Assembly: GCF_002119405.1 (NCBI RefSeq)
Contig: NZ_MTBG01000016.1
Span: 17,374-81,373 of the forward strand
Reading direction: 5' to 3'
Source of the DNA: Pseudoruegeria sp. SK021
Lineage (GTDB): Bacteria > Pseudomonadota > Alphaproteobacteria > Rhodobacterales > Rhodobacteraceae
DNA length: 64,000 bases
Below are positions 54,726-63,314 of this stretch, piece after piece. The stretch's first letter is position 1, and every line of letters begins with the position of its first letter. The translations under genes were made by a program, and so were the position numbers. The notes beneath the pieces are model-generated. The model was not told where the DNA came from and searched no databases. It saw only the letters and a program-made list of their open reading frames with translations.

Positions 54726-55454
54726 ATGAAAACGCTTCTTGCCGGCAGTCTGATTTTGGCCAGCCTTGCCGGCTGTGCCCGCATGGATCATGTCGGCAAA
54801 CGTCCAAGTTTCAGCGCGACGGATACCGGGCGCGAGCACTTGGCCATGACCACCGTCGGTCTGCCGCAAACATTGGAAAAGCAACGGGTTGTCGATCAGT
54901 CGTCGTTGTGGAGTGGGGGGCGGAACTCTCTTCTGGGGGATCGTCGCGCGGGCGAGCAGGGCGATATCCTGACCGTGGTGATTGAAATCGATGAAAAGGC
55001 GGAAATCTCGAACAGCACATCGCGGTCGCGCTCGGCGGATGAAAGCCTGAAGATGCCGCAATTTTTCGGAATTCCGCAGCGGATTGATGAGCATCTGCCA
55101 GCCGGCGCCTCAATGGCGGATGCGGTGTCGGTGGGGTCGAGCAGCGGCTCGGATGGTGACGGCTCGGTCAAGCGCAACGAAAAGCTTACCCTGCGGGTGG
55201 CGGCGACAGTGACACGGGTGCTGCCAAATGGCGTTCTGGAATTGGAAGGCAGTCAGGAAGTCCGGGTTAATTTTGAAATCCGGGAACTTCTGGTAACGGG
55301 CTATGTCCGGCCTGCGGATATTTCCCGGAACAATGAAATCACATACGACAAGATCGCCTCGGCGCGAATTTCCTACGGCGGTCGCGGGCAGATCATGGAT
55401 GTTCAGCAACCGCGCTGGGGCCAGCAGATCTCGGACATCATTTTGCCATTTTAG
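54726..55454 (+). CDS. flgH: Flagellar L-ring lipoprotein FlgH
   Basis: A 242-residue outer-membrane lipoprotein. The signal peptide ends with the lipobox LAGC at residues 14-17. SLWSGGRNSLLGDRRAGEQG, DILTVVIEIDEKAEISNSTS and LVTGYVRPADISRNNEITYD are FlgH marks. The ATG at 54726 has AGGAG and gives a proper lipoprotein leader; an ATG at 54705 overlapping flgA is the alternative but would add RRAS before the leader. Confidence 0.95.
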   Translation: MKTLLAGSLILASLAGCARMDHVGKRPSFSATDTGREHLAMTTVGLPQTLEKQRVVDQSSLWSGGRNSLLGDRRAGEQGDILTVVIEIDEKAEISNSTSRSRSADESLKMPQFFGIPQRIDEHLPAGASMADAVSVGSSSGSDGDGSVKRNEKLTLRVAATVTRVLPNGVLELEGSQEVRVNFEIRELLVTGYVRPADISRNNEITYDKIASARISYGGRGQIMDVQQPRWGQQISDIILPF

Positions 55455-55463
55455 GAGCCGCCC

Positions 55464-56021
55464 ATGGGGAAGTTGATACCAGTTATTCTGGCGCTTGCGG
55501 GCCTTGGCGGCGGAGTCGGGGCGGGGTTGCTGTTGCGGCCCGAACCCGATCTGACCGAGACGGTTGCCCATGGGGACACATCCGTAGACGAACATGGGAG
55601 CCCCACGGATCCCAGCCCCGGAGCCGCGGCTGTTGCGACCTGTGCGCCGACCGCGGCCGTCAGCGGTCATGATCTGCCAGCGAACGGGACCGACCCAGCG
55701 ACAGAGTTCGTGAAATTCTCCAATCAATTCGTGATCCCGGTCATGGGTCCGACCAAGGTCAAATCCATGGTGGTCCTGTCCCTAAGCGTCGAAGTGGACA
55801 AAGGCGCCAAGGATGCGGTCTATGAGCGCGAGCCAAAAATTCGCGATGCCTTTCTGCGGGTGCTGTTCGATCATGCCAATGCGGGTGGGTTTGATGGCAA
55901 TTTCACCAGCAGTGTCGACCTCGATATCCTGCGCGCGGCCTTGCGCGAAGCTGCGGTTGGTGCAAGCAGAACCAGCGTGCGCGATGTGCTGATCGTCGAT
56001 CTTGTGCGTCAGGATGTGTGA
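55464..56021 (+). CDS. fliL: Flagellar stator-associated protein FliL
   Basis: A 185-residue protein with one N-terminal membrane helix (LIPVILALAGLGGGVGAGLL). A Pro/Thr-rich linker leads into the FliL domain with FVKFSNQFVIPVMGPTKVKS and EPKIRDAFLRVLFDHANAGG. FliL encircles the MotAB stator. Last gene of the rod operon, convergent with the FliJ-like gene. Confidence 0.92.
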   Translation: MGKLIPVILALAGLGGGVGAGLLLRPEPDLTETVAHGDTSVDEHGSPTDPSPGAAAVATCAPTAAVSGHDLPANGTDPATEFVKFSNQFVIPVMGPTKVKSMVVLSLSVEVDKGAKDAVYEREPKIRDAFLRVLFDHANAGGFDGNFTSSVDLDILRAALREAAVGASRTSVRDVLIVDLVRQDV

Positions 56022-56045
56022 CGGACGGCCCTCGTTATCCGGGGG

Positions 56046-56372
56046 TCAAGTGCGGTCAGACAGTTTTTGCAAAACCTGGGTCCGGGCAACCGCGATCCGG
56101 GTTTTTTGCTCTTGGTCTGGTTCTTTGGCGCGTAATTCTGCCAGCGCGCGGTTCAGCCGAGCAACCTCTTGGTGCCGCCACCGGTGCCATGTGGCCTCGG
56201 CCCCGGACCCAAAATAGCCGGTCATCTCCGTCGCGGCGGTGGTTGCGCCGCGCAGTTCGGTAATCCGGGCGCGGAGCGTTGCCATCTCAGCCCGCAAATC
56301 CCCAAGCCGTGCCATTTCATCCGCGCGGACCAGAGCGGCGAGTTCGATCAGACGGGCCAGATTACGGTGCAT
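56046..56372 (-). CDS. Small helical protein downstream of flhB, possibly FliJ-like
   Basis: A 108-residue, strongly helical and charged protein (LAALVRADEMARLGDLRAEM, ATLRARITELRGATTAATEM, VARLNRALAELRAKEPDQEQ), suggesting a coiled-coil hairpin. FliJ, the central stalk of FliI, has the same architecture, and no other FliJ is seen here. It follows flhB after three bases. Sequence similarity to FliJ is not clear to me, so the role is inference from position and structure. Confidence 0.55.
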   Translation of the reverse strand: MHRNLARLIELAALVRADEMARLGDLRAEMATLRARITELRGATTAATEMTGYFGSGAEATWHRWRHQEVARLNRALAELRAKEPDQEQKTRIAVARTQVLQKLSDRT

Positions 56373-56375
56373 GGA

Positions 56376-57461
56376 TTACCTCGATTTTCGGCGCAGCCGC
56401 ATCTGGTCGGCAAAGCGGATGGCGCTGGCCACGGCGCGAAAATGCTCTTGTCCGATCTGCTGCCCGATTTCGGTGGTGGCATGCAGGGCACGGGCGGTTG
56501 GCGGATCGCGATGGAGCGGCACCCCGGCAGTCATAGCGGCCTCGCGGATGCGGGCGGCAACCTCATCGACCCCTTTGGCAACGCAGATCGGCGCGCTGCC
56601 CTTGTCCCGGCTCCATTGCAGGGCAACCGCGTAATGCTCGGGGTTGACCACGATCACGTCTGCCTTTGGAACGTCGGCCATCATCCGGTTGGTGGCGATA
56701 TCATATGCGCGTTGGCGACGCTGTTGTTTCATGTGCGGATCGCCCTCGGCCTGTTTCGATTCGTCGACCATTTCTTTATGCGACATCCGGTTTTTGCGAG
56801 CGTGCTCGGCCCGTTGCCACAGCAGGTCGATGGCGCCGAGCAGCCCGGCGATGGCGACGACCGCCCAGAAGAACCCGACGGATTGCCGGGCCATCATCGC
56901 CACGACCCCGCCCGGCCCAAGGCTGACACTGCTCAACATGACCGGCAATTGCGCCCGCAGAAATAGGCCAAGAACCGTCGAGATGAGGATCAATTTGGTC
57001 AAGCTTTTGGCGAATTCAAACAAGCCGCCTCGTCCGAATTTGTTCTTGAGATTGCTTAAAAGCGAGAGGCGCGACAGCTTGGGTTCCAGCTTGCTGACGG
57101 TGACGGTGAATCCCTGTTGTGCCAGAATGACAGCCAGGACCACTGCCGCTGGGATTAAAAACCACGGCAACAGTGCAAGGCCAACCCGTGCCATGGCGCC
57201 CCCTGCGAGGCTGCGACCTCCGTCGGCAAGAAATGCCACCGACAGGCTGTCGGCTTGATCCAGAAGAACCATCAGCGATGTGCCAAGCGCCTGCAGACTG
57301 TTCGCGCCAAACACCAGCGCCACCAATAGAAATCCGCCATACGCGGCGGCAGTGATAATGTCTGTTGAACGCGGGATCTCGCCCTTCTTCCGGGCCTCGT
57401 CCAGTTTGCGTTGACTGGCCTCATACGGTTTTTCACTGTCGTCGTCCCCGGCCCCGCTCAT
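56376..57461 (-). CDS. flhB: Flagellar export switch protein FlhB
   Basis: A 361-residue FlhB. KPYEASQRKLDEARKKGEIP is the N-terminal motif, four membrane helices follow, and RMSHKEMVDESKQAEGDPHM begins the cytoplasmic domain. The self-cleavage loop reads VVNPEHYAVAL, i.e. NPEH in place of the common NPTH; the Asn-Pro bond is kept. FlhB sets export specificity with FliK. It overlaps fliR by four bases. Confidence 0.95.
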   Translation of the reverse strand: MSGAGDDDSEKPYEASQRKLDEARKKGEIPRSTDIITAAAYGGFLLVALVFGANSLQALGTSLMVLLDQADSLSVAFLADGGRSLAGGAMARVGLALLPWFLIPAAVVLAVILAQQGFTVTVSKLEPKLSRLSLLSNLKNKFGRGGLFEFAKSLTKLILISTVLGLFLRAQLPVMLSSVSLGPGGVVAMMARQSVGFFWAVVAIAGLLGAIDLLWQRAEHARKNRMSHKEMVDESKQAEGDPHMKQQRRQRAYDIATNRMMADVPKADVIVVNPEHYAVALQWSRDKGSAPICVAKGVDEVAARIREAAMTAGVPLHRDPPTARALHATTEIGQQIGQEHFRAVASAIRFADQMRLRRKSR

Positions 57462-58237
57462 CGCGGCATACCCATGGGATCTGACAGGCGCGCCGCCAAG
57501 AGATCGGCCCAGATTGGCAGAATGATCGGCGCGACCAGCAACAGAAGGGCCAGACCGCCCGCCGTGATCGCAGGGGCACCGACAAAGGCCACCATGAGCT
57601 GCGGCATGGCGCGGTTAATGACCCCGAGGGCGACGTTATAAATAAGCGAGGTAATGACAAAGGGCGCCGCAAAGGTGAACGCGAGGCCGAAGGTCTCGGC
57701 CACCCGCGCCAACGCCCAGAGCGACAGGTCTGACGCGAGCGGAACTTGACCAAGCGGGAGTGGATCATAGGACAAGATCAGGGCTTCTGCGATCCGGACA
57801 TGCAGGCCCATAATCATCGCCAGCGCCAGCCCGGAGATTTGGAGGATTTGGGCAATCGCGGGTTGCGGGTCGATGGCTTCGGCCCCCAGAAGCTGCGACA
57901 GCGAGGTGGACTGCGCCGCGATGGTCCCCGCGACCTGAAGCATCCAGATGAACAGCCTGACGGAAAAACCAAGAATTAACCCATTTAAGGTTTCGGTGCC
58001 GATGGTGCGGACAAGGGCCGTGAGGCTCGGGGCGGGAAGGGCAAGGTTCGGGGCAATGGCGGGCGCGACCACGGCGGTGAAGGCAAAGGCCAGCGCCAGT
58101 TTGACCCGGACCGGCACGGATTGCTCGCCAAATCCCGGCAGCAGCGTCAAGGCGCTGCCGATTCTGAGGAAAACCACAAAGCCGAGCCACGCCCAATCTC
58201 CCACCAGATCCAGCAGGGCTGCGGCCAGTTCGGTCAC
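57458..58237 (-). CDS. fliR: Flagellar export gate protein FliR
   Basis: A 259-residue membrane protein with about six helices. It shows the FliR pattern: LLPGFGEQSVPVRVKLALAF, LILGFSVRLFIWMLQVAGTI and FAAPFVITSLIYNVALGVIN, then RAMPQLMVAFVGAPA. It forms the export gate with FliP and FliQ. It overlaps flhA by four bases and flhB by four bases. Confidence 0.95.
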   Translation of the reverse strand: MTELAAALLDLVGDWAWLGFVVFLRIGSALTLLPGFGEQSVPVRVKLALAFAFTAVVAPAIAPNLALPAPSLTALVRTIGTETLNGLILGFSVRLFIWMLQVAGTIAAQSTSLSQLLGAEAIDPQPAIAQILQISGLALAMIMGLHVRIAEALILSYDPLPLGQVPLASDLSLWALARVAETFGLAFTFAAPFVITSLIYNVALGVINRAMPQLMVAFVGAPAITAGGLALLLLVAPIILPIWADLLAARLSDPMGMPR

Positions 58238-60327
58238 GCCGGAACCACCCCAACAATGGCCGGCCGCGCATCCAGTCCGATTTCCTCGAAGGACAGGACC
58301 GGCAGACGTAAGCCTTTGGTCGAAACAACTGTTTTCAAGAAACGGCGGCGGCGGGTGCTGGTGATCAGGGCGGGACTTTCGCCCTTAGCGCTGAGCCGCG
58401 AATAGCGATCAGCGATCGAGTTCGCCAAACGGTTAAAGTCCTCGGGCGGCAGGGCAACGTCGGACAGCCCGCGATCGCCTTCCAATTGGTGTCCCTGAAA
58501 CCGGGTCTCCCACTCTGGGGCTAGTTGTAGCAGCGGCAAGGTACCATCGCTGCGGCGGTGATCGGCGATCAATTGAAAGCCAAGGCGGCGACGCACATGT
58601 TCGCACACCGCTTCGGGCACCGAATGCAAGCCGCGCACCTCGGCGATGGCTTCAAGGATCAGCGGAAGATTGCGGATCGAGACGCGCTCTTCCAGCAAGA
58701 GGCGCAGCACTGCCAGCAAGGTGTCTTGGGGCACCTTGTCGGGTATGAGATCGTCCAGCAGGCGCCGGTTCGCCTCGGCCCGAGTTCTGTCGGACAGTTG
58801 CGTCATCTCATCCAACAAACGGCGCAGACCTTTCATCGTCATCAGATGCGCGAGGTTCGATTTCACCACTTCCAAAAGGTGTGTGGCGAGCACCTCTGAT
58901 GCCGTGACCACCGTCGCCCCGTCCATTGAGAACGCTTCTTGTTCCTGCGGGGTGATCCAACGGGCGGGTGCCCCATAGACCGGCTCCTTCACATCGCTGC
59001 TGGATTGCGCCACCGCCATGGTGTCGGGCAACAACGCCAGCACACGGTCGGGGCGCAAGCGGTCGCGGACTCGTTCCACGCCCTGAATGCGAATGGCATA
59101 GGTGCCGGGCGTCAGGCCGGAATTGTCGGTCAGGCGAATTTCGGGCATGATCAGGCCGAAGGTTTCCGCCACATGGGTGCGCATGCTGATGATGCGTGCG
59201 TCCAGTCCGGTGGCCGGATCAAGGACCATCGCCACCAAGTCCGGGGCGAATTCCACGTGGATGTCGTCCAGATCCAGCATATCACCCAACGATCTGGCCG
59301 GGGCCGGGCTACGATCTGTCACGGCTTGGGCTTCGGCCTTGCTGCGATCCTCGGCCTTGGTTTTGCGAAAGACCCAAAAGGCGCTGCCGCCCAAAGCTGC
59401 GGCGCCTAAGACAAACGGAATGAACGGCAAGCCCGGAACCAGCGCGAACAGGCCCATGAGCACGCCGACCGTCGCCAATGCAGCAGGATAGCGGCCCAAT
59501 TGGCTGAACACGGCCAGATCGGTGGTGCCGGTTGCGCCGCCGCGTGCCAGCAACAAAGCCGAGGCGATTGAGATAATGACGGCAGGGATTTGAGTGACCA
59601 AGCCGTCACCGACCGTCAGAATGGCATAGGTCTTGGCGGCCTCACCCAGCGGCATCTGGTGGGCGATGACTCCGATGGCCAGCCCCATCACCAGATTGAG
59701 CAGGGTAATCAGCAGACCGGCAATCGCATCACCTTTGACGAATTTCGATACCCCATCCAGCGACCCGAAAAAGGTTGTTTCGGCTTGTTCCGTGGCGCGG
59801 CGGGCCTTGGCTTCTTCATGGGTGATCGCCCCGGCCGAAAGATCGCTGTCGATGGCAAGCTGCTTGCCCGGCATGGCGTCTAGCGCGAACCGTGCCCCGA
59901 CCTCGGCCATCCGCGCGGCGCCCTTGGTTATGACCATGAAGTTGACGATCAACAGCACGCAGAACACGACAAGACCGAGGAACACGTTGCCGTTCATCAC
60001 AAAGCTGGCGAACCCGTTGATAACGTCGCCCGCCGCCCGGGTTCCAGTGTGGCCGTTGCCGATGATCAGCTTGGTGGAGGAGACGTTCAGCGACAACCGC
60101 AGCATCAGCGACGCCAGTAGGATGGTGGGAAAGGCCGAGAAATCGAGCGGCCGTTCGATGAACAAGGTGACGGTGAAAATCAAAATGGCCAAGGAAAAGG
60201 ACAGGGCAAGCCCGACATCCAGCACGAAGGCCGGAACGGGCAAGATCATCATCACGATGATCGCCATCAGCGCCAGAGCCATCAGAATTGTGGGCTGGAA
60301 CAGTGTCTTGGCGTCAAAAGTTTTCAT
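58234..60327 (-). CDS. flhA: Flagellar export gate protein FlhA
   Basis: A 697-residue FlhA. The N-terminal membrane part holds PLDFSAFPTILLASLMLRLS and LNVSSTKLIIGNGHTGTRAA, then RFALDAMPGKQLAIDSDLSA in the FHIPEP domain. The cytoplasmic part includes GLIMPEIRLTDNSGLTPGTY and VRNLPLILEAI-like SIRNLPLILEAIAEVRG. It forms the nonameric export platform. It starts an operon flhA-fliR-flhB-(FliJ-like), and its start overlaps the end of the transglycosylase gene? In fact the transglycosylase lies upstream on the same strand, with a four-base overlap at 60324-60327. Confidence 0.96.
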   Translation of the reverse strand: MKTFDAKTLFQPTILMALALMAIIVMMILPVPAFVLDVGLALSFSLAILIFTVTLFIERPLDFSAFPTILLASLMLRLSLNVSSTKLIIGNGHTGTRAAGDVINGFASFVMNGNVFLGLVVFCVLLIVNFMVITKGAARMAEVGARFALDAMPGKQLAIDSDLSAGAITHEEAKARRATEQAETTFFGSLDGVSKFVKGDAIAGLLITLLNLVMGLAIGVIAHQMPLGEAAKTYAILTVGDGLVTQIPAVIISIASALLLARGGATGTTDLAVFSQLGRYPAALATVGVLMGLFALVPGLPFIPFVLGAAALGGSAFWVFRKTKAEDRSKAEAQAVTDRSPAPARSLGDMLDLDDIHVEFAPDLVAMVLDPATGLDARIISMRTHVAETFGLIMPEIRLTDNSGLTPGTYAIRIQGVERVRDRLRPDRVLALLPDTMAVAQSSSDVKEPVYGAPARWITPQEQEAFSMDGATVVTASEVLATHLLEVVKSNLAHLMTMKGLRRLLDEMTQLSDRTRAEANRRLLDDLIPDKVPQDTLLAVLRLLLEERVSIRNLPLILEAIAEVRGLHSVPEAVCEHVRRRLGFQLIADHRRSDGTLPLLQLAPEWETRFQGHQLEGDRGLSDVALPPEDFNRLANSIADRYSRLSAKGESPALITSTRRRRFLKTVVSTKGLRLPVLSFEEIGLDARPAIVGVVPA

Positions 60328-61079
60328 GAGCCGCTCCAGAAGGGTTTCGTCGTTCGATTGGCGAACAGGCCGCCCTGATTGCTGATGTGGCGGGGCATGA
60401 GAGAGCCAAGCTCAGATGGGGCCGCGCCGGTTTGTAACAGGGGGTAGAGGTTCTCACGCGGGGCGCGGCCCGGGGCAAGTTCGACCAAGTCTGGTAATGG
60501 CATGTCGGCCATCGCTGCAAGATGGGTGTCGAAGGTCCGGCGATAGCGATCCGCGAATGCCTGCGTGCGGGAATGATAATGTCCCGCCGCCCGGGACCAA
60601 TCGCCGGTTTCCTGAAACAAGTCAGCCAGGAACCGCGCCGCATAAAGCGCATTCTGATCCGGGTTCAGCATGTCGTTGAGTGATGAAAACGCGGCGCCGT
60701 GCCAGCGGTAATTGAGCTGGAAACAGCCGACGTCAAAGCTTTTGGTCCCAGCGGCGAGCGTACGTTGCGCCAGCTCCAGCGCCGCCGTCTCGCCGTCCAG
60801 CCAATACCCTTTGCCTTCGACGTTCAGGGTCCAAGGCCATGGGCTTGTCTGTCCGTCAAGCCGCCGCCCGGTTTCGGTCAAAGAGATCGCCAAAAGCACG
60901 GCAAGCGGAACGCCGGTCTTTTGCGCGGCCCGAGCGGCTGAGGCGCGGCACAGATCTGGCGGCGAACCGCGCGTGGCCCGCGCTGGCTGCACAGGCAGCG
61001 CGACCAAGGCGGCAATCAGCAGCGGCCCGATCACGGCGCGCAGCGGGTTGCACGAGGGGGGTGTGTGGATATGGGTCAT
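60324..61079 (-). CDS. Lytic transglycosylase, SLT domain (SltF-like candidate)
   Basis: A protein of about 251 residues with a signal peptide (AVIGPLLIAALVALPVQPAR). The SLT fold has AAQKTGVPLAVLLAISLTET, where the catalytic Glu is in SLTETG, then FDVGCFQLNYRWHGAAF and NALYAARFLADLFQETGDWS, followed by AAGHYHSRT. It opens peptidoglycan and probably serves flagellar rod passage, replacing the missing FlgJ hydrolase domain (as SltF does in Rhodobacter sphaeroides). Its 3' end overlaps the flhA start. The ATG at 61079 is preferred over 61118 because it gives a normal leader. Confidence 0.87.
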   Translation of the reverse strand: MTHIHTPPSCNPLRAVIGPLLIAALVALPVQPARATRGSPPDLCRASAARAAQKTGVPLAVLLAISLTETGRRLDGQTSPWPWTLNVEGKGYWLDGETAALELAQRTLAAGTKSFDVGCFQLNYRWHGAAFSSLNDMLNPDQNALYAARFLADLFQETGDWSRAAGHYHSRTQAFADRYRRTFDTHLAAMADMPLPDLVELAPGRAPRENLYPLLQTGAAPSELGSLMPRHISNQGGLFANRTTKPFWSGS

Positions 61080-61292
61080 TCTGACTGCCGCATTTCTTGC
61101 CGCTCCTGACCTGTTCATGAGGCAATTGCCTTTAGAAATCGTTAGGCAGCAGCCAGAGAAAGTGGAGGCGTGCGCAAAAGAAAGCAGAAGCGTGCGCAGG
61201 ATCTGGGAATTTTCGGCCCGACCAGAAGAAAAATTTGCTTTTTGGGCGTGTTTGGGATGGCCGAAATTATTTTAAGTTGCTGATATATATTA

Positions 61293-61991
61293 CTATTTAT
61301 TGTTTGGAGGTTTTGGGGCGGTTATGCGAACGATGTCTCCCGGTCGGATCTTCAATCGACGGGCCGAACTCGAAATATGGTCCCAACCATTCCGCGTCTG
61401 ACGAAGGGGTTCGGCACCGAACAGCAGCCCATCCAAGAATGCCTGTCCATCCCGGGGGTCCCAGACATTTTTGATTGTTCTGGTCTGTAGTTTTGGCTTG
61501 AGCACGCCGTCCTCGACAAGCAGATCGAACTGCGATCGTGACATGCCGAGGTTTTCCCAAAAATCTTTGGCAGGCAAAAGGCGTGTCAGAGAGTCCAGCA
61601 GATTTTCGGTGGCATTGGCATCGAACACGGCCCATCCGTCAGTGCGGTCACTGTCCAGATGACCTTTACTCTCGAGCATCTTGCGTAGACGGCGTGGATC
61701 AATTCCGGTTTGCCGGGACGTTGACGCCACCGAGTGCAACTTGTGCGCCTCTACCGGCTCGCCGAGAAAGTCATCTCCGGCATTCAGAGGCCAGGTTTCA
61801 AGCAGGTGAGTCCTCATGATCGCTCGGAATGGCGCGTGGTCTGGTGCGTCACGGTATTTACCCGACAAACTGGCATAAAGAACCGGGTAAATCTTTTTTG
61901 GTCCCTGACGCGGATCACCCGCTAACTCCTGCAGACGTTGCAGTGCAGCCAGAATTGCCTCCGGGCCATCCTTAGCGATTTCGTATCCCAT
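61293..61991 (-). pseudogene. TniQ-like C-terminal remnant
   Basis: An open stretch of 232 codons. EAHKLHSVASTSRQTGIDPR and RLRKMLESKGHLDSDRTDGW, then WDPRDGQAFLDGLLFGAEPL, resemble the C-terminal part of TniQ-type transposition proteins as I remember them. The frame stays open about 17 codons upstream of the first ATG and then hits a stop, and no N-terminal zinc-finger domain is found, so it looks truncated at the 5' end and perhaps also at the 3' end (it ends PPNNK). It lies in a zone of insertion-sequence debris. Confidence 0.42.
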
Positions 61992-62389
61992 CTGGAGGAG
62001 TGCCCAATGGTCCTCTGGAACAACATTTGAAGGTGACGTCGCCTAGTGCCGCATCCGAGCGCTGCCAAGGAGGAAGCAAAATGTCGTGGCGGCATGAAGT
62101 GGGTGGGTGTCGAGCCATCCAGGCGCCGGGCCCCCCCCTCAAGCCGGGCATCCAGCCATTCATCAAAATCAGTGGTCTCGCGATGTTCGTGACGACAAAA
62201 GCCTCCGGCGAGAATGGCGGGTGCAATCGCCCGAAACTGCCTGACAGTGTCATACCGCGCAAGGATTTGGGTTTCGCGCCACAGCGGAACAAGGGGATGT
62301 TGGTGTCCAAGACGGATCGTGACATGCGGGATTAACCAATGTCCACGGATCGCCATCAATTGTTCGTAGGGCCCCGTTGATACCGCAGC
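61992..62389. other. Degenerate region between mobile-element fragments
   Basis: About 400 bp with no recognisable gene. Short open frames exist on both strands but none shows a family pattern, a good ribosome-binding site or consistent codon use. A homopolymeric C-run at 62130-62138 lies within it. It may hold the decayed N-terminal part of the TniQ-like gene or unrelated scrap. Confidence 0.4.
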
Positions 62390-62521
62390 TTACGCGGCTT
62401 GACTGTCCATTGCGGATCCCGGCGGTGTCCAATTCCACGGTAGCCGTTCATCCAGCCGGTTGATCTTGTGATCGTGGATGCGGCCGATGGTTTCGGCGCC
62501 GGTATCTGCACCCGCAAAAGC
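62390..62521 (-). pseudogene. C-terminal fragment of an IS66-family transposase
   Basis: Reading leftwards, the frame gives AFAGADTGAETIGRIHDHKI followed by NRLDERLPWNWTPPGS and a TAA stop at 62392-62390. The G-A-E with a later R-(I/L)-(D/E)-x-L-L/P-W-N ending is how IS66 TnpC transposases finish. Only about 43 codons remain; the join between GRI and HDHKI may mark an internal deletion. No IS66 ends were identified. Confidence 0.45.
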
Positions 62522-62543
62522 CAGTTTTTCCGTCCTATTCCCA

Positions 62544-63026
62544 GTGCCCGTTCATTCTGCCCATGTCGGCGAAAATCGGGAAGTTCACTATCGTTGGCAT
62601 CCCTATTTCGGCCTGAATGTCAGGCTGCTGCGCGTAGAACAGCGCGCGATTTGGCAGTTTCTCAAAGTTGAAGGCCCGTCCGGCGTCGTCGTCTCGATCT
62701 CTGTCTGGATGATAGACCCTCTGGCCTGCGCCGGTATGACATTCGGCCCCCCGCAGGTTGATGTCGCAGCGCTATCGGAACTCCGGGGACTGGTCACGCA
62801 GGCTTCGGTTCTCACAAACTCCCCAAGCGAAGATGTGCTCACAGGGGAGGAATTTAATGAAACTGCACGACATGCCGGGATCGATCTCAGGCAGTCAGAT
62901 GAATCTGATGTTCGAACGCCGCATCGTGGACGGCATGAGCGACAAGGAACGGACGAGGGCCATAACCATAATTGCCCAGCTTATGATGCAGGCTGCAGGC
63001 CTGACCGTGGAGGAACTAGACGATGA
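62544..63026 (+). CDS. Hypothetical protein, possible DUF5372-like fragment
   Basis: An open frame whose part WHPYFGLNVRLLRVEQRAIW, then VEGPSGVVVSISVWMIDPLA and CAGMTFGPPQVDVAALSELR, resembles short proteins often found just upstream of recombinase genes (DUF5372, recalled with limited certainty). The frame is open to 62478, but that part runs over the IS66 fragment on the other strand, so the 5' end is probably lost; a GTG at 62544 is the tentative start. It overlaps the small gene at 62857. Confidence 0.4.
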   Translation: MPVHSAHVGENREVHYRWHPYFGLNVRLLRVEQRAIWQFLKVEGPSGVVVSISVWMIDPLACAGMTFGPPQVDVAALSELRGLVTQASVLTNSPSEDVLTGEEFNETARHAGIDLRQSDESDVRTPHRGRHERQGTDEGHNHNCPAYDAGCRPDRGGTRR

Positions 63027-63036
63027 CCGGCGTTGA
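62857..63036 (+). CDS. Small protein upstream of the serine recombinase
   Basis: A 59-residue protein starting MKLHDMPGSISGSQMNLMFE and rich in Met, Glu and Asp at the C-terminus (GLTVEELDDDRR). It has an excellent ribosome-binding site (GGGGAGG, seven bases before ATG). The recombinase start lies inside its 3' end with a 14-base overlap in another frame, so the two are co-translated. It sits inside the DUF5372-like frame as well. Function unknown; probably an accessory of the recombinase module. Confidence 0.6.
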   Translation: MKLHDMPGSISGSQMNLMFERRIVDGMSDKERTRAITIIAQLMMQAAGLTVEELDDDRR

Positions 63037-63181
63037 TCTGATCCCCATGCAAGTCCTGACGCACAAGGCAGTCGTCTATGTCCGTCAATCGACGCAGTCC
63101 CAGGTCATGAACAATCTGGAGAGCCAGCGGCGGCAATACGACCTTGTCGACATCGCACGTCTGTCAATCACGGTGACATAA
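63023..63181 (+). pseudogene. Serine recombinase truncated by an IS21-family insertion
   Basis: The first 46 codons read MTGVDLIPMQVLTHKAVVYV then RQSTQSQVMNNLESQRRQYD and LVDIAR. The YVRQST motif holds the catalytic serine of the resolvase/invertase N-terminal domain of large serine recombinases. At about 63160 the sequence changes into the end of an insertion element and the frame stops at 63179-63181. The rest of the gene is expected beyond the element, outside this window. Confidence 0.75.
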
Positions 63182-63228
63182 GGGGCCATTTACCGGCGCA
63201 AATAGGGGCCACGCTCGGGATGTCGGTG

Positions 63229-63293
63229 GCGCTCTGGCGCGTGTGCTCACCACATAGCTAACGCGTGCCAGAGCGCGCTGGCCGTAGGCCAGC
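63229..63293. repeat. Inverted repeats inside the IS21 end
   Basis: GCGCTCTGGC (63229-63238) and GCCAGAGCGC (63267-63276) are a perfect 10-bp inverted repeat. Directly after it, GCTGGCC (63277-63283) and GGCCAGC (63287-63293) form a tight hairpin with loop GTA. Both lie just downstream of istB on its strand and may act as transcription terminators that protect the element from read-through. Confidence 0.6.
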
Positions 63294-63314
63294 ACTGATG
63301 CTGTTTTGGGGAGT

